From: Rhynchosporium graminicola
Lineage: Eukaryota; Ascomycota; Leotiomycetes; Helotiales; Ploettnerulaceae
Length of the DNA: 64,000 bases
Direction: 5' to 3'
NCBI GenBank assembly: GCA_900074885.1
Contig: FJUW01000073.1
Coordinates: 1 to 64,000 of the forward strand
How positions within the stretch are numbered: position 1 is the first letter of the stretch; the number at the start of each line of letters is the position of its first letter. Both the position numbers and the translations under genes were made by a program. Below, one piece after another: positions 11,265 through 23,534 of the stretch. The notes beneath the pieces are model-generated. The model was not told where the DNA came from and made no database searches. It saw only the letters and a list, made by a program, of their open reading frames with translations.

Positions 11265-11842
11265 ATTTATCGATATCTACTAGTATTACTCTTATACTTA
11301 TCTTATTATTTCTAAACCTATTTTACTTTATAATATATATATATATATTATATCTTCTACCGGGTATCAGACTGCTATTAGTATTAATCGAGCTCAAAAC
11401 GAGCCCGATTATACGATTAATACTAACGATTTACCTCTTATCTTTAAGAAAGGTCTATTCTCTAAGACCTTAGAACCTATTAATCCCGACCCTACGGGGC
11501 CTAGATTAGTAACAGGTAAAATGTCTTTATAAAGGCTGCTCGTAAGTATATTACCTTCTTTATTATCACTTATTATAATATATACTAATATAATAATCTT
11601 AATAGAAAAGTCTTCAGAAATCAAAGAGTTAATCACTCTATAAGTAATTATATTACTCACTATAAGGCTAATCATAAGGCCTATAATAATCAAAGAGTCT
11701 TAATACAATTAGACTCGGAATCAAGTAAGTACTATATATATATTATATTTCTTTATTAAACTAACTAACTATTATTAGATACTTCCGATATCGAAGAAGC
11801 CTTTAGTCAAGGAAGTAATAGTAGTCAAACTACTATAGCTTN
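11265..11842 (+). repeat. 578-bp direct repeat, copy 1, ending at a single N
   Basis: This block recurs at 11843-12420 with a constant offset of 578 and, by eye, only two differences (a C/T and a G/A). The junction holds the only ambiguous base I noticed, N at 11842. It contains a probable BED zinc-finger exon of the hAT transposase: a YITHYKANHK string near 11650-11690 supplies the His pair, and a GTAAGT donor follows at 11725. It could be a true tandem duplication or two overlapping contig ends left unmerged. Confidence 0.85.
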
Positions 11843-12420
11843 ATTTATCGATATCTACTAGTATTACTCTTATACTTATCTTATTATTTCTAAACCTATT
11901 TTACTTTATAATATATATATATATATTATATTTTCTACCGGGTATCAGACTACTATTAGTATTAATCGAGCTCAAAACGAGCCCGATTATACGATTAATA
12001 CTAACGATTTACCTCTTATCTTTAAGAAAGGTCTATTCTCTAAGACCTTAGAACCTATTAATCCCGACCCTACGGGGCCTAGATTAGTAACAGGTAAAAT
12101 GTCTTTATAAAGGCTGCTCGTAAGTATATTACCTTCTTTATTATCACTTATTATAATATATACTAATATAATAATCTTAATAGAAAAGTCTTCAGAAATC
12201 AAAGAGTTAATCACTCTATAAGTAATTATATTACTCACTATAAGGCTAATCATAAGGCCTATAATAATCAAAGAGTCTTAATACAATTAGACTCGGAATC
12301 AAGTAAGTACTATATATATATTATATTTCTTTATTAAACTAACTAACTATTATTAGATACTTCCGATATCGAAGAAGCCTTTAGTCAAGGAAGTAATAGT
12401 AGTCAAACTACTATAGCTTA
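11843..12420 (+). repeat. 578-bp direct repeat, copy 2
   Basis: Near-identical to 11265-11842. It carries the second copy of the BED-finger exon and its donor. The transposase reading frame continues from this copy into the next exon just after 12420, so only one copy is needed for the gene. Confidence 0.85.
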
Positions 12421-13305
12421 AGCCTTTAGAGGTCTTAAGCGGCCTGCTTCGCTTATAAAAGAGCCCTTTAATTTAAAGAAATATAAGTCGCTTTTAATTC
12501 GATTTATTATCGAAAATAATCTTTCGTTTAGAAGTGTTTCAAGTACTTCTTTTAGAGAGTTAACTCTTTATTTAAACGAGTAAGTTTTCTTATAATATTA
12601 TTATATATCTTATATTAATTCTATATAATAGGCAATCTCCTCTTCTTCATAATAAAATACTTCACGACTATCTAAGTAGTATATATAAAGAAAGAAAAGA
12701 GAAAATTCAAGAAGATTTTAATCTTAATATTAAAGAGAACGGATATTTCTCTTGGACTTCAGACGCGTGGACTGCTATAAATCAAGACTCTCATCTAGGT
12801 ATTACTATGTAAGTTTCCCTTTAATTAATTTATTACTTACTAGTAAGATATATATAATACTAACTATATATATAGACACTATATCGATAGTAGCCTTAAG
12901 CTTAAGTCACACCCTATTAGTATAGCTAATTTAAACGAGCCTCACTCCGGAAGATATCTCTTTAAGGTTTTATCTAAAGCTTTAGAAGAGTGGAATATTC
13001 AAGATAGAATTATAAGGTATTATAATAATCCTTTCTTTTATATTAAATATAAATAACTAACTATATATAGTATCACTCGAGATAACGCTAGCTCAAACGA
13101 TACTCTTATAGAAGCCTTTATCAAAGACTATGATATAAAAGGAATAAAGTTTCAAGGAGATATAGCATATATAGCTCACGTACTTAATCTCGTTGTTCAA
13201 GATATATTAAAGAATATTATTAAAGACGCTTATAGCGAACTTAACGATAGAGAAGATATAGCAAATATCGAGAATAATAGAGAGGAGGATTTAAATAATA
13301 GTAAG

Positions 13306-13542
13306 TATTGAAAGGAATATCCCTATTCTCGTATACCTATAGGGACGGGGGCAATATTCACAGAGGAATTAGACGCTAGTAGGTTAGACTATTATCTTTT
13401 TAAGTAACTTAACTACTTGTCTTTTTATAAGTATAGATCTATAATATATCTAGGATATTCTTTAATATCCGGGCCTATACACTAGCTCTAGTCCCGATTA
13501 GGTTGCTACGTGATATTATACTGAATACTAATTATTCTAATA
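13306..13542 (-). repeat. Copia-1 3' LTR (237 bp)
   Basis: Starts TATTGAAAGG and ends TTATTCTAATA on the plus strand, matching 19079-19315. Differences are mostly C/T and G/A transitions. Confidence 0.93.
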
Positions 13543-16500
13543 CTCCTCCTCAGAGTATATCACGATTACCTTATTACTTATAAGTCCTCTATAAGTCCTA
13601 TTTAGCCTTTGAACCTTTTAAATACTATTCGTTCGAGTGGCTTAGTTATTCTATCGGTAACTATTTCTACTATTAGAATATAGTCGACTTTAAGGCTCTT
13701 AGTTTCCGCTAAGTCGCGTACGAAGTAATAAGCGATATCGATATGCTTCGAGCGTTCGTTCAGGTAAGTGTTCTTAATTAAGGTAATTACTCCTTAGTTA
13801 TCTCCGAATATCTATACTAGTCTAGAGTCTTCCTAATAAAGTAGGGGTATCTTAGATCTCGTAGTACTTATATAAACTATTAGCCTTACTTTACGCAGTT
13901 CGTAAGTATTATATATTCTGATTCGTAGCTTAATATAGTAATAGAGCGCTACTTCTTACTTAACTAAGAGAATAGTCTATTATAGAATATTAATACGCTT
14001 CTAGAGATACTTTTCCGATCAACCTTATTACTTACCTAGTCTATATGAGAGTAGAGAACTATAGTATTATATTCTCCCTTTAGTCTATAGCGAATTCTTA
14101 TCTTAATAGTTAACTTTAGGTACTATAGTAGCGCTTTCAGGGCGTATCTGTAGTACTTAGCTAGATCGCTTATAAATTAACTAAGCTTTCTAAAGATAAA
14201 GGTAATATCTAGTCTCGTAAAGATTATTACGTATATTAAGCTTCTAATAGCTTACTAGTATTCGTTTATATTAATCCTTTCGTTATTACTACTCGCGGGG
14301 TAAAGGTTCTCGTAGCTTCTTATTAGTATCTATTTCAGTTTAAAGGTTTCCTAAGTAATACCGAACTTATTAAGTACGCTAAGCAGATATTATTCTTAGT
14401 CGATTTCAAGAACCTTAGATAGTTTATCGCAGGTAACTCTAGCTCTAAGAATCTTCTCTATCTCCTTTAGATTCTTAGCTTTAAATCTTCTAGAAAGTTT
14501 CATATAAAACTAGTCTAGCTCCCCTTTCTTCTTAGCGCTTATTATAATATCGTCGATATATATAAGGGGCTTAACTAAGTTTTCCTTATATGTAAATATA
14601 TATAGATTAGTAGTACTCTATCGAAATCCCTATTCTAATAGTTCTGCTTTCATAAGCCTGTTCTAGTCTCTTACTACTTACTTTAGTCTATATAAGCTTT
14701 TTAAGGCTTATTATATATAACTATTCTTAATCTTAATCTTTTCCGGAACTTTTAAGAATATATTCTCCTTAAGTTCTAATTCTATAAATATATTCTTAAT
14801 ATCGTATTATTAGTATTCCAGATCCTCTTTAGCGACTATAGCTAAGAAAAGCCTTAGCGTATCTATCCTGACTATTAGCGCGAATATTTAGTCGTAATCG
14901 AGCCCGTATACTTAGCTAAATCCTCTTGCGACTAAGCGAGCTTTATATCGCTCTATATTTCTATTTACTATAGTCTTTACTATATAGACCTATTTACAGG
15001 ATACTAGGCTTAATCTCTCTAGTATAATAACTTCTCGGAACGTCTTATTTATATATAGAGATAATATCTCCTTAGATATAATAGCTATCTACTGCTTTAC
15101 TTATAAGCTAGTTATTATTTCCTTATATATCTTTAGGATCTTAATACCTATAATTTCTATAGCTGCGAAAGTAATCTTAATCTTATCGCTTATCTATTTA
15201 TCTCTTGCAGATAAGTCTTTCTAGTTAGTACGTGCAGGTTATTCTTTTAGTAGTATTTTCGCGATTATAGCTCGGATCCTCTTAGCTTCCTTTTAGTCTT
15301 CTAGTTCTTATCCTACTCTTTTCCTAGCTTAGATAAAGTATCTAAGTACTTCTTAGTAATTTATAGATTAATTAGATTAACTATAGTTAATCTAAGTAGT
15401 AAGAGTTCTATCTATAGAAGTATCCGTAAGTACTCTATTTATCGATTCCGAATCTCGGTCTAAGGCCTTAGGGATTAAATCTTATACTTAGTAATCTATT
15501 AGTATTACTTTAGTAGAGTTATCCTAATACTCTAATGTTAGTTCCGCTAATCCTAGTATTCTAACTAATAAGATAGACTCATAGGTCGATTATAATAGTA
15601 CTAGTGCGTTCGCGGGTCTATCTTATATAGTCTTTAGGTTATCTTCAGGTATCGTATCTAGTAAGATAATCTTAGGAGTATAATCTAGTATATCCTCTTT
15701 AGTAAAGCTTAGGATATTTATTAGTAGAATAAACGAAAGTATTTCTACTTAAAGATTTTCTATTATATCGATCTTTTCGCTGATTTCCTTAGGTGCTCTA
15801 AGTCTCCCGCGAGCTCTTCTATCTGAAGCGATATTTATAGTTCCTTATAACTTAGCTATATAATTCCGAAGTCTTAGGTCGATTAATTCTCTATTACTAC
15901 TTTCCTTAATAATAACCTTACTTATTATAATTATTAAGCCTCTTTCGGGAGAGTAGACTTTAAAGTACTTAGTCGTGTTTTCCGAATATCTTATAAAGAC
16001 CTCGACTCTACTAGGGTTAACGAGCTTATCGTAACGCTTACTTGCGGGGATAGTTTTCTTATCTATATAATAGAAGTATTTACTCCTCTATTTGCGAATA
16101 TAATCGACTAATAGTATTTCTCTGATAAAGGCTTTTATAAGATAGGTCTTTTAATCGTTAATTATTAGTCTAATAGTAGTACGGTTTCTTATATACGAAT
16201 TAGCTTCGGCGGCTTCGACCCAGAATTCTAGTAGCAGTTATAATTCTTTAAGTATTATATATATATCGAATTCTATAGTCTGAATTAATCTTTTAGTAGA
16301 TCTATTCTAATGCGATAATATAATAGTTATTAACTTTACTAGTATTTCGTCTTTAGCTTTCTAATTAGAAGTAGCTTTTAATAATTCTAGTATATTATTA
16401 GATCTCGCGTTTTTAATCTTCTTTCCGGATTATAGCTTAACTCTGACTTTCTAGTCCTTAAGTACTTAGTAAGTATTACTCTTAGCTTTTAGTAGAATTA

Positions 16501-19078
16501 TCTAATCTCGTTAAGAATAGATATCGATAATTATTAGAAAGTAGTAGTTTCCTTATATTATAAGCGGAAATAGTCTAGCGATATCGAATTATACTAGATC
16601 GAGGATCTCGGTAAGCTAGAAGCTTAATTACTTTAGAATTCAGTTCTTCATTTTCGTAAGAGTATATATATCGCAGATATTTAGATCCTTAGAGATCTTA
16701 ATTCTCTTCTAGAGTATAATTACTTTATATAAGTTCCGAATCTTATTAGGTCTAAGGTATATAAATCGTCAATAGTACTTAAGGTATTATTCGAGCTCCT
16801 TTCCTTCTGCGTTATCCGGATTATCTGCAGTATTATCGTCTGCTTCGGTAGCTAGAAGTACTTTTAGCTTATACGCTAACTATTTATATTAGCTATAGTT
16901 AACTTATCTATTACTAATTACTTATCTATTAAAGGCTTTAGAGACGTGTTTTATAATATATAAGCCTTAAGATTATACCGCTTTTAAGACTTTCTTATTA
17001 CCTTTTATAATCTAGATACTTTTTTATTAAACTTTCCGAGGTAACTATCTTTATAGAGTTTCTTTATAGAGATTAAATTAATACTTAGTTTAGGAATAAA
17101 GAGTATATTATCTAAATAATAGGAAGTTCTATCTATAGCTTTAATTAGCGCTATTCCTCGCATACGAGAAGATAGTATTCCTTCTCTTACTTATATATAG
17201 ACTTTAGATATTAGCTTTAATTCTCTAAATAAGTAGAGTTAGTTAGTTATAGATAAACTTGCGCTTATATCGACTGCTTAGTCTTTAGGAGTACTCTTAC
17301 TTATTAATTCTTTTAATAATATAACTTTCTTTATAATATTATTATTAGAACTAGATAATTCGTTTATATCTTTTCCGGAGTCTTCTAAGTCCTTATTAGT
17401 ATCTGAATTAGATTCTGCGATAGTAGTATATCCTCTTTTCTTATAACGCAAGTCTTTAGATTTCAGCTTAGTAGAGCGTTCGTTTTTACTAAAGTAAGAA
17501 GATCGCGATTTCTTATCTTTAACTCGTGATCTATTCTTATAGGTTAATTTACTATACTTCTTCCTTTCTTTTTCTAAATAGAGACTCTTAGTATACTCTC
17601 TACTTATAGTCTAGAATTCGCAGTTAGTAATAAAGTAATCGCTAGATCTATAGTAGAAATAATCATAAGAAATACCTATTATACTTTAGTTTAATAAACT
17701 ACTATTCTCTTGAGAATAATAGTTCGGGTAATAGTATATCTACTTATACTATTTCTATACTATATATACCCTTTCTTTACTATAGTTATTACTCTTAATA
17801 CTAAGGTCTTATAGTATTAATTTATACTCTTCTAAGGCTTTTACCTTTTCGTTAGTAGTTATCAGAAGCTATAGTCTAAGGCTTTCAAGAAAAGTAGTAT
17901 AGTAACCTTACTTTCGGAGCGATAGAGTAAGTAAGTAGAACAGGGCCTTATTAGAATATAATTTTCCTATTTCTGCGTTAATAGTAATAAGCTTCTTATA
18001 ATATTCCTTCAGGTTTCGCTACGATCTATCTATCTTATTATTCTTATTAAATATAAAAGTCTAAATCTTTATTATATATATATATTCGCTATTAATAAGT
18101 TTATTCTATTATATTTAACCTTTAGTTTAGTCTATAGTACTCCTACCGAATTATACTTGTTAAGTAGTATAATATCGTTATTACTAAGTCCTTCGATTAT
18201 GATATCTAGGGCCTTCGAGTCGTCGGATACCTATTTCTTAGCCTTCTCTAGATTCTATATTCCGCTGAGCCTCTCGAAATCGCTCGTAAGATCATCTATA
18301 GTTAATACTAATAGTATACTTTCAGAGGTAATCTCTAGTATACTTTTACCTTTTATTCTGTCTCGAGTTATCTAAGTAAAGTTAACTTTACTAGTATCTA
18401 TTATATAGAATATACCCTTTCTCTTGATCTTAACTTTAGCTCGTAGAAACTATTTATTATAGTTCTTATAGCTTAAGATTAGTAGCTTATTATATTTCCT
18501 TATTTTATCCTATAGTTATCGCGTAATACTTAATACGTTCGACTGGATTTTCTATAAGTTAACTATAATTAACTCGGCGTATATATATAGTTAGTAGATA
18601 TTTATCGTTTACTAGCTATTAGTTTATATAAAAAGCTATACTTAGTTTAAGGGTTACGAGTAGCTTACTTACTTACTACTCGACTTTATAGTTATAGAGT
18701 TTCCTCTGAAGTCTACGAGTTATATAATTATTTTTACGAGAAATAGTCTTTCTTATTATCCTCAGATTATTATTATAGATCTCCCTCTAGAGTCTACGAG
18801 TAGTATAATTAGTATTAAAAGCCTTCTTACTTATAGCTCTCCCGTTATTATTAGCGCTCTTATATAGCCTTTTAATCTTCTTACTTTAACTAGAATACCC
18901 TTATCTTACGTATTAGGGATTTTAATCGATCGCCTTACTTTCGTCGATTATTAGCACTCTTACTTAGCCTTTTAGTCTTGTTATATTAAGTAGAATACCC
19001 TTATCTTACTTATTAGGGCTTAAATCGATCGCCTTACTTTCGTCGATTCGAAGTTATATCCTGCCGGGGCTTATAACT
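13543..19078 (-). pseudogene. Copia-1 gag-pol (broken)
   Basis: Minus-strand polyprotein remnant in copia order. Integrase shows FDIA...FPLI and GNYYFLIIIDIYS around 16490-16600. The RT active site reads YIDDI at about 14547-14560 with its Asp pair intact. The RNase H end with SKHIDIAYYFVRDL lies at about 13690-13750. Gag and protease should lie between about 17400 and 19000, but I could not place a clear knuckle. Stops at presumed Gln/Trp codons are frequent throughout, so it is not translatable. Confidence 0.8.
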
Positions 19079-19315
19079 TATTGAAAGGAATATCCTTATT
19101 CTCGTATACTTATAGGAACAAGAGTAATATTCACCGAGGAATTAGACGCTAGTAAGTTAGACTATTATCTTTTTAAGTAACTTAACTACTTATCTTTTTA
19201 TAAGTATAGATCTATAATATATCCCGGATATTCTTTAATATCCGGGCCTATACACTAGCTCTAGTCCCGATTAGGTTGCCACGTGATACTGCACTGAATA
19301 CTAATTATTCTAATA
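19079..19315 (-). repeat. Copia-1 5' LTR (237 bp)
   Basis: Matches 13306-13542 and is followed by the GTAAG duplication. The minus-strand start reads TATTAGAATAATTAG, a RIP version of the common TGTTAGAATAATTAG start of fungal copia LTRs. Confidence 0.93.
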
Positions 19316-20916
19316 GTAAGTTATATTCTTCTATTACTAATATATATATTAATTTTAATAGATACTTCTCTATAGAAAAAGATAAGAACTATTATATTAG
19401 GCCTTAAATATTCGAGAGAGAATACTAGAGCTTTAAAAAGGCATATAGAGGCTCTAGAGATTAAAAATCCTCGCTTTCCGCAATTAGATAAGTTATTAAT
19501 CTTTTTATCTAATATTTATATAACAATATACTTACTAATATAATTATTAATATAGATCAAAAAACAAGATAGTCTTCTACGGCTAATATGCTTAAAAACT
19601 TCCTTAATCTATAGCCTGCTATATCAGTAGTAATATCTACTTCCGATAGTAAGTCGTTTAAGAAGTATAGAAATATATTACTTCTTAGCGAAGAAGAGTT
19701 AGAGTATATACAAAAGTGCCTACGAATCTTCGATATATTCGTTAAAACTACGATAAGATTACAAGCTGAGAAATATCCGACTATATATTATCTAGTTCCG
19801 GAAATCTATAAGATATATATTAAACTAGAGACTATAAGAGATAGTCTAAACTCAGTAAGTACTTCTTTATCTTTAATCTCTATAATATAATATACTAATA
19901 TTTATAGGAACCTTTTACTTCGGCTATTAATAAAGGAATCGCTAAGCTCCGAAAGTATTATCCAAAGACTAGTATTACTGAGAATAATAAAGCTTTATAT
20001 ATAAGCTTAATTCTCGATCCTCGAATTAAAATAGACAGATTAAGTCTAGCAGGACTTAGTAAGGGACTTATAAGCGATATTAAGGGAAAACTTCAAGAGG
20101 AATAGAATTTATAAGTCTTCTTTATATTATATATACTAAAATAAATACTAATTTAAATAGTCTAAAGATTCAGGCTAATATAGATCTCCCTATGCCTAGC
20201 AGGGAGATAATACCTATCGAAGACGAGGACGATATATATATATACGAAGAAGAAGAAGAAATGAACGAATTAGAGTCTTATTTAGAAGAAAAAAGATCGA
20301 ATATTAAAGTAAGTATATAACCTTTTTTATAATCTTTAATATATATATATAAGATATTAATATAAGCTATAGGTTAAGCCTTTAGACTATTAGGCTATTA
20401 ATAGAGATAGATATCCGATATTATCTTTATTAGTACGGAGATATTTACAAATTCCGGCTACTTCGGCGCCCTCGGAAAGATTCTTTAGTCTTAGAGCTTT
20501 AATTATTAATAAGCTAAGAAGTAGACTATCTAAAGATACTTTCGAGGAGATTAGCTTATCAAAAAGCTGGGGTTTTATATTCGACTTAAAAGAAGAGGAG
20601 AAGGAGATAGAGCAGGCTAATAATAGAGAAGATTTCTTTCTTATAAGTTAGATTAGAAGAGAATTATAATATATATCTTATTTCATTATTAATTATATAA
20701 ATACCTTTAATTAGTAAGATATACGTTATTTTATTTATCTCTATATAGCTTATATAGCTAAGTATATAAGTATAATTAAGCCTAATCTAATCCTAATCAT
20801 TAATTATAATCTAATCTAATCTAATCAAAGGTCTAACTACCCTAATTAAATCTAATCTAATTATAATCGATTATAATCAGATTATGTTAATTATTTTTTC
20901 TCACACTGAGTAAGTA

Positions 20917-23312
20917 TCGATCCTTCTTCGTAATTCGATTTAACTTATAATAATCGATATAAAATCGTAGCTTATCTCTTAGCTTCTTGACGAATAAGAT
21001 AAGGGCAGTAGTAAGCGAGTTACTAACTCGAATAAGTCCCTTATTAAAAAGCTTCGTAAGAGTCTTCTGTAGTACTAAGAGTTTATCGCGAGATATATTA
21101 TATAGATAGCCCTAAGGTACTATAGGTTCCTTACTATTATATAGTTCGAGTTCAATCTTATAGTTAATCCCGGAACCTTATAGTAGTAGTAGTATATCTG
21201 CCTTCTTATTATCATATAAGTTAAAGTACTTATATAGCTAATTAGGGAGTTTCGTTCGCAGGTTAGTCTTTATCTTTAGTATAAGGGCCTTCTAGATATC
21301 TACTAAACTTATAGTAAATATCTATATCTTCTTATATAGTCGTCCTCGAGTAAGCTTATTAAATACTATTACTAATACTACGAAGTAGTCTAGCTTATAG
21401 TCCGGCTCCTATACTCGGTTACGTAAAGTTATAATAGTAATATTAATATAGTATTATAACTTCGATACGATTATATATATATTATTTTTCTTAAACTATA
21501 GTAGTCCTAAAATCAGATCGTAGTCTTCTAGGCGTAATACTATATAGAAAAAAGCCTTAGCTTCCTTATATCTATTAATATCTATTTCGATAACTATTAC
21601 TTCTATAATAGGACTTCTCTCTCCTTCGAACGAACTTATCTTAATAGGGGAAATAGGGAAACGCTAAAGGTAGTAATAAGTAGTAAAGCGGGAATTAATA
21701 ATACTATATAAAAAGCACTTAGTATTAAGTAGAATTTTAGCGTAATACTCTTTATTAATTATTATAGATACTAGGAAAGAGGTTCTATTAATTATATTCT
21801 GAAACTAATCCTAAGCTTCTGCTACTACTATCTGATTAACTTCCTTCTACTTCCATTAGCGATTATCGATAGAAGCTATTCTTTTCCCGAGCTCTCTAAC
21901 TCGGAGCTCGATTCGTTTATCTCGATTATCTTTATTTTCGACTTCTTTATCTTTATCTTAGCTATTACTATATAGCTTTTCTTCTTCTTAGTTTAAGCTA
22001 GCTTTATATAATAGTTATAGACTATATATCTATCTTATCTATAGCAGAAGTAAAGTCGTTCCGATTTCTGTCTTTCGATATTAGTAGGACTTATCTATTA
22101 GAGTTCTTTCCTTATTATTATAGCTATAGTAGTAATAGGAGTTATTTCCTACTCTATCAGGTTTACTATATATCGATCCGCTTTAGAGGACTATCCTTAT
22201 ACTTACTTCTATTAGTCTATTCTAGCTAATAGCTCCTTGACTTCAGTTAGTTAGTCGCTAATTATTCGTAGTTATAATAGTATTCTTTATATAACTATTC
22301 CTCTCTTATTCTAATTATACCACGGACTAGAGTAATAGTAATAATAGCCTTCAGGTAACTCTTCTTAATTATATCTGCCTAGTTCTATCCCTCTGCTTCG
22401 AGGATTAGCTAATTAAAATTATTAAGGAACTTATCTAAAGGATAAGCTCTCTACTTAATCTTATATAGTTAGCTTATAGCTTTCTGCTAGTAATAGAAGT
22501 TACGAAAACTAATAGCTATCTGCTAGAATAGCCCTTCGACTATTAACTACCCTTATCTCTAAGCGAAGCTTACCTAAGGGTAAATTCGTCCTATAGCCTC
22601 GCCTAAGAGATAGCTAAACGTATACTATATCCTTTCCCTCTTATTACTAATAGTAGTAGTATCGATCTCTAGCTTCGCTCGTAAGATACCCTCGAATTAG
22701 AGGTATAAGACTAGGTCGGTACTATCGAACCTTTCGGCTTTCAGTATATATTACTTTATTATTATAAGTAGTTCCGGGGTTATCGATCGTATCATATCAA
22801 TAGGAGTTAGTACTACTAGTAGTACTAGTAGTGCATTTCGTCGTGCTTCTATATCTTCGATCCTACTAGTTAGAGTAGCGGTCGCATTTACTTATCATAC
22901 TACTAGCTTAGAAATTTATTATCTTTATGCTTCGAAGGCATCTAGTAGCTACTGGGGGGGCTATTCTTCTCCTATAGTGAATCGTATATTCTAGCGTCAT
23001 TATAGTCACTACCTATATAGTAGTCGTATAAATAGCCGGACCTACTATGTATAGTCTGAGGCGTCTATTCGTTATAATCGTAAGTATACGTGTAGTAATA
23101 ATAAGACTAGGGTACTAACTTTCTTATGTACTCGTAGGTAAGGCAGCCGGATCTACTATCTATAGTCCGAGGCGTCTATCTTCGTATCGTAAGTATACGT
23201 ATAGTAATAGCAGAGCTAGGGTACTAGCTTTCTTACGCACTCGCATTATCCACTGCTCGAAAGCAGATCCTCTTTCGTTTAATTAAAAATATTAGAAATA
23301 AGTTAATTCTAA
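20917..23312 (-). pseudogene. Gypsy-1 gag, protease and start of RT (broken)
   Basis: Continuation of gypsy-1 after the hAT insertion. The RT N-terminal part is at about 20917-21150, a protease region at about 21200-21850, and a CCHC knuckle at about 22025-22070 with Cys/His codons turned to Tyr. Gag extends toward 22900. A 965-bp part (21174-22138) is identical to gypsy-2 by eye (see findings). The 5' leader contains a 111-bp tandem repeat. Confidence 0.75.
23035..23250. repeat. 111-bp tandem repeat in the gypsy-1 leader
   Basis: Two copies start at GCCGGA (23035 and 23146) and both contain the string GAGGCGTCTAT and the string CGTAAGTATACG. They differ mainly by C/T and G/A changes. The repeat lies between the 5' LTR and gag on the minus strand, where leader or packaging sequence would be. 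Confidence 0.75.
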
Positions 23313-23529
23313 TATCATAAGACGAATATAAAATATATAGTATAAAAGCTTATCTATATTATAAGGAGAATTAACTAAGGAGGGAAGGGAGGAATAAGGG
23401 TTTCCCTTCGAAGAAAAAATAATACCGCGGCCGCTAATAGCAGTAGCATTAGAACACGACCGATAATACGTCAGGTACTAGCGTAGACGCCTCAGGCGTC
23501 AAGCATACTAACGGGTGCAACCCGTCACA
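23313..23529 (-). repeat. Gypsy-1 5' LTR (217 bp)
   Basis: Pairs with 7645-7861. The minus-strand start TGTGACGGGTTGC keeps the canonical TG. It is followed on the plus strand by the CTATC duplication at 23530-23534. Confidence 0.92.
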
Positions 23530-23534
23530 CTATC

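Larger units (their letters stand above)
13306..19315 (-). mobile_element. Copia-1, Ty1/copia retrotransposon, 6.0 kb
   Basis: Paired 237-bp LTRs are flanked by the 5-bp duplication GTAAG (13301-13305 and 19316-19320). The duplicated target is the intron donor of the hAT transposase. The element is inverted relative to hAT. Its ends read TA...TA where copia LTRs have TG...CA, explained by RIP. The interior is heavily mutated. It is the innermost and so the youngest insertion of this nest, yet it is more mutated than its hAT host, presumably because other copies existed. Confidence 0.92.
11450..20669 (+). pseudogene. hAT transposase, multi-exon, split by copia-1
   Basis: Exons can be followed between GTAAGT donors. 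A BED-finger exon ends at 11724 (duplicated at 12302). About 12421-12579 holds ENNLSFRSVSS-like sequence. The next has TSDAWTAINQDSHLGIT (about 12755-12810), the hAT DDE first-Asp region. About 12885-13016 is KLKSHPISIANLNEPHSG. About 13073-13300 has ITRDNASSNDT and HVLNLVVQDIL. After copia-1 come FDIFVKTTIRLQAEKYP (about 19720-19790), LILDPRIK (about 20010-20030) and the C-terminal hATC dimerisation domain with IPATSAPSERFFS (about 20440-20500). The frame ends near 20669. Few internal stops remain, but copia-1 interrupts it at 13305, right at an intron donor. Confidence 0.88.
10671..20908 (+). mobile_element. hAT DNA transposon, split by copia-1
   Basis: Terminal inverted repeats CAGTGTGCGAAA (left) and TTTTCTCACACTG (right) are flanked by the 8-bp duplication AGTAAGTA. 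Both are diagnostic of hAT. Subterminal regions are packed with TCTAATC / GATTAGA-type motifs in both orientations (10681-10830 and 20770-20890), typical of hAT transposase-binding arrays. Total span is 10,238 bp. Removing copia-1 with one target copy leaves about 4.2 kb, including a 578-bp duplication that may be an assembly artefact. The coding strand is plus. It is less degraded than the surrounding gypsy-1. Confidence 0.93.
7645..23529 (-). mobile_element. Gypsy-1, Ty3/gypsy chromovirus, interrupted by hAT
   Basis: The two LTRs are each 217 bp and flanked by the perfect 5-bp duplication CTATC (7640-7644 and 23530-23534), which proves one insertion event into copia-2. Without the hAT insertion it is about 5.6 kb. 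Coding is on the minus strand. A gag CCHC knuckle is near 22025-22070 if TA is read back to TG/CA. Protease and RT straddle the hAT insertion, with a YINNILIY version of YLDDILIY near 10400. Integrase follows at about 8300-9600. A chromodomain (EVEEILAER... KYLIKW) lies at about 7955-8075. All frames carry many stops. Gypsy-2 (58301 onward) is its close relative. Confidence 0.9.

Noticed and set aside
11409..11693. 94-codon minus-strand frame repeated identically at 11987-12271
   Set aside because: It is opposite to the transposase exon, and the exact repetition only reflects the 578-bp duplication.
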